NCBI GenBank assembly: GCA_013399695.1
Contig: VXAU01004440.1
Coordinates: forward strand, 631,079 to 695,078
From: Formicarius rufipectus
Taxonomy: Eukaryota; Chordata; Aves; Passeriformes; Formicariidae
Direction: 5' to 3'
DNA: 64,000 nucleotides
Shown here piece after piece: positions 34,915-50,137 of the stretch. The translations under genes were made by a program, and so were the position numbers. The notes beneath the pieces were generated by a model. The model ran no database searches. It worked only from the letters and a program-made list of their open reading frames with translations, and was not told where the DNA came from. Within the stretch, counting starts at the first letter, position 1. Every line of letters starts with the position of its first letter.

Positions 34915-37900
34915 GCTTTGCACAAGGAAGAAAGTGGAAAGGAATCCTTCTTCCTGAACTCTCATTTGCATTTGTCCATTACTGTGTTAGAAATAAGACC
35001 TGTTAAGCTAATGGATAAATTAATCTAACAGCAACATAGCACAGGCAATGTCCTTGTGCATAAGCCATTTTACTCGATATTAAGTGAGCTGATACACGTG
35101 CACACTCTCTCACCAACACATATGCACACATACATTTAACGCATAAAACCAAGGTTCATTTTCCTTTTAGCTTTGGAAAAGGAATTCTGTTTACTGTAGG
35201 GCCACTTGACATAATACCGCTGCATAACAAGATGTCCTCTGCATTAATATAAATCAATGACATCAACTCCTGCTGTGTCATCAACAAGCAGCCAAGAAAC
35301 TTCACTTTATTTAATCAGAAACACTAACTTCCATATGTAAAGTACTATTGCCTACTTTCTTCGCTGATTTTAACTTTTTTTTTCTTTTCCACATTTTTAA
35401 CATGATCAGCATATTATATTGATTATATTGCTGTCTTCATAGTATTGACAGACAAAAAGATTAGAAAAGATCCAATCTCATTCCATTTTGGTAAGCACTT
35501 CTATGAGTAGCAATTCTAATCTTCAGGCTCAAGAGACTGAATTTAGCCACCAGAAGCTGGATGTAGAAGCTTACATCTTACTGCATCATCTGGTCCCCTC
35601 TCACAGTTACTGGAAGGAAATAGACATTTTCAATTCATGTTTCATCTTGTCCTGAAATTGGTTATATGTCCCAAGTCACAAGACTACTCTTTTATCTTTT
35701 AATTGATTATAGAGGAATCTCAGGGGGGACTGCTCACATATAGAGGTCTATAATGCCCATATCTGTTTTAAGGTGAAACAATTCCTCCAGAAAAGTGGAA
35801 GTTTGGTACCATGAGAGGAACTTAGAAACTGCAGAGCTGATGGCAAAGGGCTTCTTCATTCTTGGTGTGGTTCCACCATTTTCCCTGTGTATGCTCAGTT
35901 TCTTCTGCCACATTTTCCCTGCCTCTGGGGAGAGGACACGTTACCCAGTGAGTGCAAAACTTCACATGGAACATGGTATTACTTGGAGTAAAATATAACA
36001 GTCATCCCTGGTAAAAGCAACTGATTTTGGTTTATTTAGGCAGCCTCTGGCAGAAGCAGGTAGCCAGCATGTCTGTAGAGTTTGGTGTTGCTAAGAGAAA
36101 TCATGCTGAGAAGCATCTCTCATGAACTCTGCTTCATAAAAAATTAACTCTGATGGTACATACAGTAACTCTTGGGCTGGTAATTTAAGTGTTATTCTCT
36201 TTAACAAAAATTTGGTTCTGGTTGCACAGAGCAAGGGAAGAGTAGGTTTTGCCATGTCTCTTAAATAGGAGAGAAAAGTAACTTGCTCAATGTTAAAACT
36301 AAGTGTGGAATAGAGAAGAATATTAAAAAATTGTGCTGTGCCATCCACAGTTCAAGCAATCTTTTATTATGGACTTAGCTGTAATGCCTCTCTCTTATAG
36401 TCATTTTGGCAGAGAGAGACTCCCCCATGTCCTCCCTCAGAAAGCCAGTTTGCAGATGAGCGTGCTGAGCATGGTCTAGTATCATAAGTTATAATAAAAT
36501 CTGCGATAACACAGTATGCTTGGCTTGAAGTTGTGGTTTTTCTGTCATAAACATTCTTTACTTTGTGCTGTGAACACAAAAACCTTGGACTGAGCCGTAA
36601 TGTACCACTGTGGTAACAGTGATTGATTCACCAGATGTTCTATAGTGCCTGTTACCAGTGTCAAACCAATAAATATGTACAGAAAGTGGAGCAAAGGAAT
36701 ATTCAGAGTTACTTTAGCATATACAAGTTTTCTTCGTGTAAGTGGAAAACAAAAGTAGCATTTAGCAGCTTGGCCTCAAATGTGAAAGACGAGCAGATCT
36801 CAGCCTCATTTTTAAGGAAACCAATTTTTTAGCTCCTAGCACTAAATATGTAAGCTTCAAAGAATTTTGGATCTAGCCTAGCCTCATCATTCTCTCACAA
36901 TTCTCAAATGCATGCTATGAGCAGAAATAAACACCTACATAGAATTTCTTGGTGTTAATATCTTTGCAAATTTAGCAGTTGTGTTACAGTGTGGTAAGAT
37001 GTGTCAATTTAGATGAGTTAACAAAAAAAGAGCAAGAAATGTTTATTTGGAATATGTGTTATTTTCAATTCATTTATGTGCAAATGTGCTATTCAAAGGC
37101 TGTATGTGCTTCTCATTATATTGTCTCTCTCATTTAGATTGTGTACTCTTTGTGGCATAGATATTATCTTCGTATTTTCCAAGGTAGTATGCATGCACTG
37201 CCACCACCACTTCTGGTGATAATTGAATAATCACCTACTGAGTCTTTTCCTGCTTCTGAGATTTTTACTATACAGATGTGATACAAGTGGTAGTTGGCTA
37301 CTGAATCATTGAGAATGTTGAGGGTGTTTGGATCTATAGTTGTGGAATTTAAGTATGTGCAATGGATGCGTGTGCCACCCTTTGCTTTTATTGTTTCCAG
37401 AGCTACACAGGGAACAGAAAACAGTTCTTTGTTCAGTTTTAATTTTAGACTTAGTCTCAAAGTGCCAAAAAAATGGAAAAAAAATATTGTGAATTTTTTT
37501 GTTTCATTTCATGTGGTCAGTTAAAGCACAGATTCAGTGTTTTTACTGCCACAAAACTCTACAGCACAGTGTATTGCAGATACATAAAAATGAGAAGTTT
37601 TGGTGAAAAAAAATGGGGATAACTTAAAGAACATTCTTGGATGGAAATGGTAAGAGAAGGAATTCACAAAGAAAGTGTCAACAGCAACAATGCTGAACTG
37701 CAGCTACTTTGATCTAATTTTCGTTTTGTCACTCAAAGCAGGTGGAGTTCAAGTCACTTCTAAAAGAAGTGCTGATATTTTTCCCCTTTAAAAATGAGAA
37801 GGAAACTTTTAAGTTGAAATAGCAAAGATAACTGAGAACAAGGACAGAAAATTTGAAAACAAACAGAAAAGTTGGAACCAGACAAAAGTAGAGTATTTTA

Positions 37901-40900
37901 TTCCAAAGTATTTGTTTTTCTGTCCAAAGGGATATGATTTCATAGCTTTTCTCTCCAGAATAAAATCACAAAAATTTCCTGAATTATGATTGAGCAGTGA
38001 AACCTCAGATATTTCAATGGTCCCAAACCTGATTTTGAACTAACTTTCATTTGTGTCAAAAACCTTTTTCCTGATCCCTCTCTCCTGTAAAATGTGCATT
38101 ATTTTGCTATTGCAGTGTTGCATGTATCTGGAATGTGAAAGCATCTCTAAGTCCCTTATCACAGTTCTTCTCCTGATGGTCCATCCTTCAAACTCTGTTT
38201 GCAAAGTCCCTATCTACCACCAGAAAACTGCTGAGTTAGGTTATTTGTGCAAAAAGAGCAGTGCCAAATATTGTCCTATGTGTCTTTCATTTCTGGCTTT
38301 ATACTTCAGTAGTAAATACTTCATTCATTCCTTGTAGGGAATCCAGTACAATTGACTCCCTTGCATTCCAGTAATTTAAGCCCATAAATAATGGTGAGGG
38401 TTTTGATAGGATCTTCAGCCCAGTATGCCTTATTATTATAGGAATAAAATGGTCCATTTATGCCTTTAGGTTGGGGGTTTTCTTGTCATTGTTGTTTTTC
38501 CTTTGCATTATTCGGTGAATGGAATCAGAGTTACTGAAACATGGAGGTATTTTTAGTCAAGGTTTTTATTTCTGACTTACTGAGTGTTGTAAGACTCAGG
38601 TCAATCACGTAGGTGATCAAGAATTAAATGTAGTGTAAAATGCAATGTCATCAAATATGGAGTAACTCAGTGCAATAGGGAAAACTGGACTGGTGGGGGA
38701 TTTGGTCAGAAGATTACCAAGTGAGAGCTGATAGGAAATGCATTAGAACAAGGTTGTAAGGATAAAGGATCATTTTGTTAACTTGCCATGTGATAGAGTA
38801 CTGAAGAGCCCAGAAGCTCCAAATACCTCATTCAGGAGAACTGGTGGAGGGAGTCAGCAGAAAGTACTGAGATGTGTATTTCAATTTTTGGTTTAATGCT
38901 TTCAGTTTTGTAAAATATATGCTTTTGGTTCTCCCAAAACGGGGCATTTTATTCTATCTAGATATGTATTTCTGTTCTAACTATGTCTAAACTGAAGTAT
39001 GCACATCTCAGAAAGCAAGTAGTTCGGAAATGAGACCACTACTGGCAAATGTCCTAAACTTTATTTTTGGTTCCATGCTTATTCTCCGTTCTTTATTTGT
39101 ATCCTTACTAAACAAGGAGGACGAAATTGAAATGGCACCTATTTGTGATGAAGAATAGTGAAACTGTTGTACAGGTTACCTTAAACACGCTTTCTTTTTG
39201 AAATACAAGTTGTCAATGAAGTAGCAGGTGACATTATGTAAATTCATTCTTCTATCAGCAATTTCAGCCAACTAATGAAAGTATAGTCAGAATGATGCTT
39301 GGTGGATTTGCATAATTGCACATCTGAAAGACTTAAGTGGTAATAACCATTGTTAAATTGCTTTGTAATATGATTTTTTTTTTTATTTCAAACTAAAGTT
39401 TCAACCCCTAATTGAAGGGAATTAACTAAGCATGACTCTTAAAAACAAATACAACTCATGGTCACTTTGATCTTAAAACTGAAATTGTGTATTTTTCCTT
39501 GTTTGATTTTGCTGTATTCTTGCTTGTCAACCTTACTGTATGGAGTTCCAGCGACCAATGTTCTCATGTTCATATTGATCATCAGAAAAGCCATATAAAT
39601 TCTTATGAGAAGATCTGATGAGATCCAGCTTTCAGAAAATAATTTTTAGCCACATGAGTTGATGGGATTGGAAATGAAGATTGCATTGTAGTGATGGTTA
39701 TTAGCAAATTGAGTAAAGCCATGGCATTCTCTCGTACAGACTGAGTGGGAACGCTTTTCATCATGTGATAGTGCTGTACATCTGAACATGTTTTGTTCAG
39801 TATGCCTCCTTAACTTTGAAGGAAATTGTATTTAAAAAAGAAGGTAGGTTTAGAGGAAGGAGCCATGCATGGTGTCACCATGCCTGAGTCATCTGTCACA
39901 GTAAATTGGAACACCCTTCCCAGAGGTGGACCCTATGTAATTTTCCTCTTTTTGTTTATTACAGTGTTGCAAGAGAGGAAAATTCTGAGAATGGTGCTAC
40001 TGGTGGGTCATTGAGATCCATGTCAGGAAAGTCCATTAATGTAAATGAATGCAGTCCGCTGCTAATGGTAGTGTTCAGATAGCTCAGAAACAATAGCAAC
40101 TGCATTGCATTTAGAGATGCCTGACATAAAATTAAACCTCTCCTGCATGTCGTGCCAGCAAAGGGAGTAGATGTTGCATTTGAAAAAGAGAAGACCAAGA
40201 GGCATACTGGTTAATAGTAGGGAAAACCCCAACTGGCCAAATTTTTGGCTACTTGAAAACCAATTTGCCAGCAGGGTTTTCTTTCTCAAAACCTTTTCAT
40301 GCAAAATCTCTAGTTTTCTTTCTGACGGGAATTTTCCTTTTCTGGGTGTAACTTGTATCTGTACTATGGAGTGGTTCACATAGACAGTAGAGAAGAACTG
40401 TGACCATCCCATCATGTGGCAAAAATTTGCTTTCTGAAGCTGGATCCCTTCACAACCTCAGATTGCAAAGGCAGGAACTGTGGATATACATGAGTGTGTC
40501 CAAAAGAGGGGAAATTCTTCCATATCCTCTTACCAGCACTTGTTATTTTAAAAAATGAGTGGCTAAAGGTAAAGCAGAAGATTGCAAAAGTTGTAGCACA
40601 AGAAGTGCTGTGTTGAGATGTGCGCTCTGCGTGATTCTGTTTAATTATTCCGATCACACAGCAATGGTTATGTATTTATGAAATGTCCCAGCAGACGTGC
40701 CAATCGAGTTAAACCCATTAACAGTGAATCTTGCAAGAATCCCTACAGCTTCCCATCACTCAGTCCCAGGCATTAAGATTGAATACAGGCATCAACAGAG
40801 AAGATTACAGTCTCTGTAGAACTGACACCAGAGAATGGAGACAGGCAAGTCGTCATCATCAGGCACAGAATTCTTCTGCTCAGAATAATTGCCTATTTGC

Positions 40901-43293
40901 TCTGCATTCGAGCTCTATTCCTTGGACTTAGATCTCCTGCACATCTAGTTAGAACTTGCAGAATTAATACCAGGTTTCTTGTCACCTCACTCATTACTTT
41001 TGTCAGTGGAATTCAAGGGGAAGAGTCAAAAACATGTTTTTTAGAGGCTATTTCTTAAGGACTTCTGTTTTTTTTATTTTTTTGTTTAAATAGAAACCTG
41101 TCTGTTAGCATGTCAGGTTATTTCTTTAGACTATACTGGAAAGGACATCTGAATAAATTGCTATTTTACAATACAGGTATTGTTACTTGAAGATCATTAT
41201 TTCATTATCCTTTCTACTCAGAGCCACACCTGCAAAAAAGCCCCAAAACACTTTTGAATGGGAAAAATAGATTAAATAGCAGACTGGATATGTTCTCTTT
41301 AGACTACTCTTTCAGAAGACTTCTGAGTCTTAGAGCATGGGAGAAATCTTTTGAATAGTGTAGCAATAAAAAATTGCCTTTGATTTGTTTAATGTAGTAC
41401 TAGGAAGTATTGGTAGGTCTTTGTAAAGAATGATGATATAAACATGTCATATTGACTATCTTCGGTAAAAGAAATTGTCTCCCTCCTACTCATGTAGATT
41501 TCAGTCAAAGGACACAAAAGGCAATTATCCTTCAAACTTTTAAGTAGTTTTCTTTAGAAAGATGACCTGCATTTTCATGCATTTATGGATAGAGTGGTGG
41601 GTGGACCTGGAGGGTCATAAGACCAGAGTTCATAAGGTACCACTGACTTCAATAGACTTGTACTGGCTGAGGAAAACAACAAAGAAAGGCAGTTTAATTC
41701 TTTCCACAGCTGAAAGCTGTGTAAATTAGTACAATCCCAAGGATACACTCAGAACAATTGCTACTGCAACCTGCTTTGTTCCAAAAAGTGAAAATGCTGT
41801 TATAGAAAATAAATTACCAGACGTTTTAGTCACTGCCACTGCAATTAGTGTACTAGAATTCTTACTATTTCTCTTCCCTTAACATTGAGATTTTTTCTTT
41901 TTTTTTTCCTTTGCACATTCATATGTCCCTCAAGTTTCAACTGTTACTTCCTTTTTCTCTGCTATAAAAATGTAAAAGATATCATTTTCATTTCTTAATT
42001 ATTATCTCTGTGAATTACCTAATCATTAATTAGTTAATAATTCCTTGCAAGACAGTAGCAATGCCAGCTAACAGCTTGACAGAAAAATATATGTGCTTTT
42101 AGGCTGAACTCTCTTGTTTTGTCCTTACTCAAATGTTTTCACGTGGTGGATTTTTTAAAGGTTAACATGCACAAAATAATTTTTAAATTCTACCATAATT
42201 TTGAAACCTACTTGGAGACAATATGCATGAAGGAGTCCGACATTGAAGAGAAAAGTTAAAAATATGGGTTGATTTTCCTTCCCTGCTATCATTGATCTTA
42301 GCTTTGTAGTTGTTTTAAAATATCACTCTGTATGTTATTAAAGTGAGGAAGTTTCAGATCATGCAAAAATCTTCCGGAAAATAGATTTTACATCAGAATT
42401 GGAAATAAAATGAAAAGTAATGAGGAAAGAAATTAGGTTAAAAGGCCAGAAAACCCATTAGAAACTGTATGTTTGTGTATTATCTAGCAAATCAAATGTC
42501 AGAGGAAGACATTTGTGAAATAATTATCAATCATTTAAAACAAAAAGGAAGCAAACAACAGAAGCCTTCATTTTTATATTTCAGAGGCTCAATACAGGCT
42601 GCTAAATCCATCAATAAAGCAATTATATGGATTTTTTCTGATTTTTAAAAGATGTTGAATAGTCACAGCTTCCCTTGCAGTCATGCTGTCAGCAGCTTTG
42701 CTGAGAAACTTTGCTACCCAAAGATTGTTTTCTGCTCAGCGTTAGAACATTTACGTTGAAGTCGGTTTAATTTCACACCCAAAGAAGGCACCACTGAAAT
42801 TGTGTTCACCAGAGTTGTCAGAGCCATAGTGAGACCTCAGAATGGACCAGGGCCTTGCCAACAGGAAACTTTGGGGGAAAAAAAAATTAACATTAAATGT
42901 GAAGCAGCAAAACTCAGGGAAGGAAATGACTGTTCTGTTTTCCCTTCAGGTTTCTCTTTTGCAGGCATTCAGATTTCAGCTTGCTATTCTCTGAGGCCTT
43001 AGTGTCTTTGTTTAAAAGTTTTTAAATAAACTGTCTCTTTATTTGTGCCTTACACTGTTTGACATATGGACATAGTAGGAAAATCCCAGAGGTTTGTGAA
43101 GGTAAATTTTGGACTATCAAGCTGTTCTTGAAATCAGGCTTGAAAACTTCTTGAAAGTAAGCAGGGACAAGTCTATATTTGAATAAATGAATACCATTTT
43201 ATTAAGTACAGACTTTTGTCTGTCTTCATAATGGCATCATCTTTGACTTCATATGAAGGTGACAGGGATCTGAGCACAACCTATTAGGTGACA

Positions 43294-43307
43294 TTGCCCT
43301 CTAGGGA
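43294..43307 (-). promoter_or_regulatory. CTCF-like motif (weak candidate)
   Basis: On the minus strand the sequence reads TCCCTAGAGGGCAA. It keeps the AGAGGGCA heart of the CTCF core consensus (CCASYAGRKGGCRS), with three mismatches by my alignment. Such cores occur by chance, so binding is inference. Confidence 0.2.
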
Positions 43308-43436
43308 TATTGACAGGAGTGTGAACCTGGAATAGCTAAATATTACAGTTAAAAATACATATTTGTTTGAAGCTTTAGATAACTGTACTTTGACTGTTCT
43401 GGTGTTCTAAATTTGATAATTTTTACAGGTACTTGA

Positions 43437-43466
43437 TTATATATATATGTATATGCATGTATATTA
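43437..43466. repeat. Short TA/TG-rich microsatellite
   Basis: An imperfect alternating purine-pyrimidine run with TATATATA and GTATATGCATGTATAT units. It is short and interrupted. Confidence 0.8.
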
Positions 43467-46052
43467 GGTGCAGAAACAAAAGTGTGCACACAGAAGTGTC
43501 TGTGTGTACATCCATAATTGCATCTGGTCCTTATTATCATTACAAGCTCAGTTTTCCTGAGCAGGGTAGGTCAAGCTGTCTTCTGATGAAGCATTTTAGT
43601 GAGCTCGTGGTGGCATTGCAAACTTGGATCTGTAAAAGAGATTTTTTCCTGAAGTAAAGAGCGAAATGGGGCTGAGAAAATAGCACACCTAGGCAGGACT
43701 ATTTGAGAACAGTTATCTTGTGAATAAATCTGCACAGGAACTAAGGAGGTCTGTACTCAGTGTGTGACACTGGACAACTTGCATTTCCCCATGCTGCAGC
43801 TCAGCTCTTTGTGAAACAGAGGAAATACTTCACTACCTACTGGGAGAATGAAGTCATTAGTGTTTGTAAGGTGTTTGCAAGCAAAGGTGTTTGCTCTATG
43901 ATGAGCACCATAAAAAAAATATCCCTGCTTAAGTATGTAAAAAGTGGCGGCAGAAGTTACCTTGCAGCAACACAGCTTGAGAACTACATAGACATGCTTG
44001 TAGCCTAATCCTGCAGCACTGGTACATGTTGCATAATGTAAATATGAAATAAGAAAAGCAAGCTACTTTGCTCTAAGTTGACCATTTGAAATAACTTTTT
44101 CTTCCAGTATTGTAAAGTATGTCTTCCTGGAGCAAAAGTGCAGTGTTATTCCAGTTCGGCACATAAGGCAGCCTCAAAGCAAAAACTTTTACCCAAATGC
44201 ACTCTCACCTTTGCTTATCCAGGACCAAAACAATCTATTGCAAACAGGCAGGACAGAGTCCTGAGTCACCACAATTGTTTCTGATATCACACATGCTTGT
44301 ACTTTGGTCCAAGTCAATATATTCTGTCCAGTGTAGTTAAAAACCCCATGCACATGCTATATAGGTAACCAGTAAGTTTCCTGGAAATCTCATGTGGCTC
44401 TGTCCCACTGAATGCACAGTTTGATAGATCCACATCAGACAGAGGTGGTCCAGCATTTTGCATCTCCTGCTTTGCTGAGAAGTCCAAACCAGCCTGTTCA
44501 ATACAGTTTCCTTCACCTTTGGCATGGAACCCTAATATCAGCATTAGAGACTTGTCCTCAATTCAAAGCAGAGTTTTAGAATCTGAGGCTTTGTCCTCCC
44601 CACTGGTAACAACCCAAGCGGTGAAACTGTACTCCATAGGAGTAACAAATGTGGTTGAATGGCATCTTTTTTATCCATTGATTTTGGCTCCTTTTAGGAT
44701 CAACAGTCAAATAGAATCCTGATGCTGAATAAAATCTAGGCTTCCATTATTCCTCCCCTCAACACTTCTCTTAAAGGTATAAATGAAGCACTTTCTACCA
44801 TGTTTTTTTATGATCAAGTCTCATAAGGCAGTACAGTATTTTACTTGTGTGTTATTTCAGTAGCATTGATACTGATATCATTCTGCTGTGGTTCTTTAGC
44901 TAGAAATTTTATTTGTGTGCAGATCCTAGCTGAAATATTTTGAGACCATTTAATCATTTGGATAGTACTCATGTTTTCATTACTCAGTCATTACCTTACC
45001 CTTCATTTAAACCTCTTTGTTCCTTCTCTGACTATACTCAGGACTGGGATTTTTCCTCTATCTCTGGGTTTGGACCAGTGAGCATTCTTAAAAAGTTTTT
45101 TTCCCCTCTTGCTGCAGTCTGCTTGTCTCTCATCATTGCAGAGTTCAGAACTAAATTGCCTTCTCATGGCAGGAGAAAGTCATGAGGTCTCTGCTAGGCC
45201 TGACACATTGCACAAAGTGGAAAAGATGTTGCCCTTTAATTCTTACTCTACTGTATTGTCTTCAGTTTTCATTAGCCACCTGTTCTATACTATGTTCTCT
45301 GTCTCCAAGGGAATACTGCATTGCAGACAATAAAGATGGGAAAAAAGAAAGAAAAAAGAAGGGAAACTGAGAGCCAGATTAGCATCTCTGTTATAAGTAG
45401 AGTGAAAAATATGATCATGTTTTCAATGGACTCTTCTTAAGCTGATGGGAATTGCAACCCAGAGGTCAGACACTTAGTCACTGGCAGTAGAATGTTCTCA
45501 CTCCGTGATGGCTGTTTCTTGAAAGACTATGCTCTGAAGAAAATGGCTGTTTCACTTCAGCTGGAAGTGGCTTTTATCATGCCAAGACTTTGATACAACT
45601 GTTGAGTTGTAATGATGCTTTGAATAGAGTTGCACACAGACTCATCATGCCAGGGTGGCTGCATCCACATGCCTGTAAGCCAAGGAAGGATCTCATTCAA
45701 ATGGGATCCCCAAACCTTAAAGAATGGTTGGATTTAGCTGTAAGACACTGTTTCTAACAATGTAATTTATGTGGAAGAGATATCCTTGTTTTTTCATCTT
45801 TCATGTAGTCAATCCTAGTTGTATTTCCTGTGCAGTGTAAGTGTTGGGTCATCTATAGAGTTTTTAAACTGAATTTGATAACAGAGCCTTGCTATTTTTG
45901 TGTAGAGGAAACTCGACAATCTCCCCAGTTTCATTAATGGGTTTGTCATGGTGCAACAGAACAGGTCTTCTTTCTCTGTTTTCAGATAAAACTTCATTTT
46001 TTATAAACTTCTGTCATTCTATTTGCTATGGGCAGTGATATTTGGGCAGTTA

Positions 46053-46086
46053 GGGGTTTTTTTTGTTGTTTTTGGTTTGGTTTTTT
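46053..46086. repeat. G/T-rich low-complexity tract
   Basis: Composed only of G and T, mainly T runs separated by G or GG. It has the same strand polarity as the tracts at 9495, 54254, 59524 and 61337. Confidence 0.85.
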
Positions 46087-47005
46087 CCCTGCAATATTTG
46101 TGCTTCTGATGGCCCCTGTTATTATCCAGAAATGGAGAAGGACATGACTTGCATTTGCTTTTCTGTCAAGCTAGAACATTTTCAAGGGCAATTTAAAAGC
46201 ATTCTTCTCCCTTCTTTTCCTGTTTTTCCCTTAATTTTCTTAAATTATTTTTCTTTGCATATTTCTATACCTTTTTATCCTTTTCACTGATTCTTGCTTG
46301 TTGTGCTTGGCTTGTTCCTGTTCTGATTATTCCAGTATTTCTGACTGAAAGAGTAGAGGACTGATTTCTGCTTTGCCAACCTTAGCACTGAAATCCTATT
46401 CCTTTTGTAATTTTTTGGTGCATGGCAAAGAAGGTTCTACTATGAACTTCCTACAACCCCTGAGACATTTCTTACACAGAGTTAGAGATGAGGCTATCAC
46501 TCAGTCTCTAATACGGAAGTTTGTTTCCTTGTCTACCCTCAGCTGAGACCTCTCTGCATTTGAAAGTTTCAGAAGGGTTTAATGTTATCTATTTAGTATT
46601 CTAGGATATTGTCTCAGAAGATAATAAAAGGTCTTTAAGCTGCAAGGGATAGACTTTTTCTTATGTCATAGCACATTAGATTTAGTGTTGGTATCATCAA
46701 CACATTCTTGAAAAGAGCTAAGAAGTATGACTAAGATCTTTCATTGTCTTGGGAAAAGATTATAATTTCATTTTGTCTTGCCCTTGCATAAAGAGTCATC
46801 ATAAATAGGTGGTTTAGTGGAAAATTCCCAGTGAAACCACAGTGCAGTCTTCTGTTGTGGAAATCACAGGTATAATCGTGAAGGCAGAGACTTATTTAAT
46901 CTACTGCGAAGCCTTCATGTCTTGGCAGGAGCTTCAGGTGCTACAGGGCCTTGCTGCCTTCTTTCCCTTCAAGGAAGTAGGAGTTACTGAGCATTTTTTT
47001 GATTC

Positions 47006-47023
47006 TTTTTTTTTTTTTTTTTT
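47006..47023. repeat. Poly-T run (18 bases)
   Basis: Uninterrupted T18 followed by CCCC. Confidence 0.95.
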
Positions 47024-50000
47024 CCCCATGGCCTTGTCTTCCTTTTCTATCACATACTTGCCAGTGCCCCATTTGCTCCCTACCTGCAGTCACTTTGAGA
47101 GGGAAGCAGTTGATATTCAGCCCAGTAGCACCCAAAAAGGTCTGTCTTTCAGACTGATGGCTTGCAAGTTGCCATCAGGAGCAGTGAATTGGAGCTGTGA
47201 GCGGTATTGGTCTGTGCCATGGGTGCTTCATAGTCTGAAGTCCAAGTTCTGAGCTGCTGCTCTCCCCTTCTGCTGGGGAGAAAAAGGGAAAGGGTATCAG
47301 CATCCTTACTTATGGGCTGTTTCTAAGGTATTCCCTCCCTCTTTTTGGGCCTGTTTATAGAAGATGGTAGGAACTAAAAGCTCCTACCAACTACAAGGCT
47401 TTTAGCATGATTTGGATATTTTTTACCACAGCAAAATGAAGTCTTGCCTGTAAGAACCAGTCAGTCACTGTCCTATAAATGGTTTCAACTGTGTAGCCTG
47501 TGCTCAGCCCCAGTTCTGACACAGGGTCAAATCCTTTTCTCTAAAGTTGCTCCTACGCTGAAGCAAGGAAGCTGGCAATTCTGTCTGATGGCTCCTGGCA
47601 AACTCACTCCTTTTAGGGCATACACTTTACACCTTTCAGTGAATGCAGAAGAATAAAATGAAAGAAGAGCAATAACAATAAAATTAATTTTCCTTTCAGC
47701 TTTTCCTTCTTTCTCATAGGAGAGACAAAATTATATGGCTCTTATGTGTTTTAGATGATAAATGGCTGGAGCTGCTGTTGCTGCACCCAGTAGTCATTAG
47801 TAGAATGTGTGTTAATTACAACTGATTTAACTAAAAATATTTTCATTAGGCAGTATGAGAAAAAAAATTCTGAATATTTTTAAACTGCTTAGAAGATCAA
47901 TAGCTGGTCAAAAACTTGACTTAGTTACTCCTTTTACACAGGAATATTTCAAGCATACACAGTAATCAGTGCTCTTAGGAATGTACTGTTTCAAGTCTGA
48001 TATCAAAAATGTCATGTTACTGCTCTGACCACACACAGGGCATCTTTACCCAAAACAAATATTTTTCCCATTAGATATATTTTCTGCTGCTACTCTTTAA
48101 AAGGCTACAAGTAGATCTGCAAATAATGTTAGCATTATCTATATGATCACTTTTTTATTGCAGTGTCTGTTCACAAAGACCCAACAGATGTGTATTTCCC
48201 TAACTTTGGAAAAAAGGATTATTTAGACACGTATGTGTGAATGAAATAAGTTTATGGTCATAACTGGAGCATTTTTTTTCTCCTGCAGTGTAACACTGGG
48301 TTGCATAAGCTCTTCTGAACATTAATGGTATGCATGTGTTGGAGTGTGAGCAACAAATGCCAAAACTCAACCTTAATTACAAAAATATAAATGTCTGTGT
48401 GCAGCAATTATCATTATGTTGGTGGAAAGAAATCATTGCATTGACATGAGGCATTTGGTCTGGTTTCCTTGTTTATATTGAAAGCATATGTTTGAAGAGA
48501 TTTTCTTTTTTGCCCTGGTGTTAGTTCTAGCAATATTACACAGAAGGATGATGTGATGGTAAAGTTCTAGTTTATCTAAATAAATGCATCATAAAAACTA
48601 ATAAATAGTGGATAAAATAAATCTAAATAAATTCCATACTATACATGAAAGAAATGCTTAAACAGCTACATGAAATAACCTTTTATGAATGGAACCAGAA
48701 TTAATTCTTTGTACTGCATAAATTCTGGCAATTTTATCTCTGAACTGTCAGTGCAAGTGAGTTTTTCTTAGTGGGAATAATAGCAAAGTATCTGTGATCA
48801 ATAATATTTGTTTACGAGAATAGTAAAAATAGATTTTATAGCAAAAGCACGGAGCTATTGTTTTCCGAAGCAGCTCTGCATAAAAGCTTTGCATTTGCTC
48901 TTTTCTCCTGAGACAACTCAAGAGAACACTAAAAAGTAAAATGGGTGACCACAGAAGCAAGTAGGGTCACCCATTACCAGGGCTTCATTTTATTTCCATT
49001 AGAGAGGAACTAGAAAGCATCTCACACTATTTGTACCTGATTTTCCATTATAGATTACGGTACATGAGATCATTTAAAAATCGCTGAGCCTTTCAGATGA
49101 AGCCAACTCTGATGCTGTTTCTTAATAATTGAACAGTAAGAAATACAAGATCTCCATTTTCACCCAAACAAAATAACTTAAGATGGGAGAGGACAAAAAG
49201 GTAAATGAAGTACAATCTTCCTAAGAGCTCATAGGGCGGTTTCAGTGGGGGATTTAAAGAGTGTGTTTGGATTCACATTTAGAGGGTGAGGTTTTCTCAG
49301 TCAACTTCTACCTGCAGATTGGACTCCTGGGTCCACATACTCAACTGGTGTGAGTTGGTACAGGAGCATTAAGGCGGCACACCAGGATGAAGTAAATGCA
49401 CTAAAGTCAGCGTGCTACTTCTTAAAAAATTATGGTACAATTCAGACCTCTAGTTCACTGCCTCAATGTGTGAGCTCTCAGCTTTAGTGCTTCTCTGGGA
49501 TGAGAAGCAACAGAGACAACAGAATCTCACTGTGTAATTTTATTTTTTTTTTTATTTGAAAGCTGGTTCTGATGACAGGATAACCATTGTCTTGCCTTTC
49601 TATATATGTTGTTACTCATATGAAAGGATTACAGCTTTAAGTTTAAAGACCAAATAAAACACTAGCCCCTGAAATTTGTCAGTGGTTGCATGGGAGAAAA
49701 AAAATGCTGGAAGTGAAAACAAAGTTTCTAAGAGATGCTCCAGCATAACTGCTGTTGTATTTAGTTCCAGTTCAAGTCCCAGGTTAGGAACCCGTGCCAC
49801 AACCCATTGAAGATACTAAAAGTGTTCTCATCAGCTTCACTGGGTTTGGGATATTGGATTGGATGTTGTTCACCTGATCCCTTCTAGTTCTTTGTCACAC
49901 ATGGCAGAAGTGTGTGCTTGTGTGGCAAGTCGTGCATGATCTAGAAATTCACAGTGAAAAACAGCAAAATGTTTTAAAATGCTTTTAAGGATATGTTTTA

Positions 50001-50114
50001 AGTTTGACGCTTTTTTGGAAGGAATCAACTCCTGCCGAACTTATAGTCCAATGAGCTTCCAAAGCACTAAGTCAGTAGCATAACAATGGTACAAGCAATC
50101 TATTTTCTCTTTCC

Positions 50115-50137
50115 TTTTTTTTGTTTTGTTTTGTTTT
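50115..50137. repeat. T-rich tract with TTTTG units
   Basis: T8 followed by three G-separated T blocks, (TTTTG)n-like. Confidence 0.85.

Noticed and set aside
39826..40014. Phrase WNTLPRGG resembling the CR1 ORF2 tail (HWNRLPREVV)
   Set aside because: Only a few residues match and the flanking sequence has no CR1 3' end or octamer repeats.
46842..47252. 136-codon plus-strand ORF
   Set aside because: It spans a poly-T run (Phe stretch) and has no recognisable domain or splice sites.
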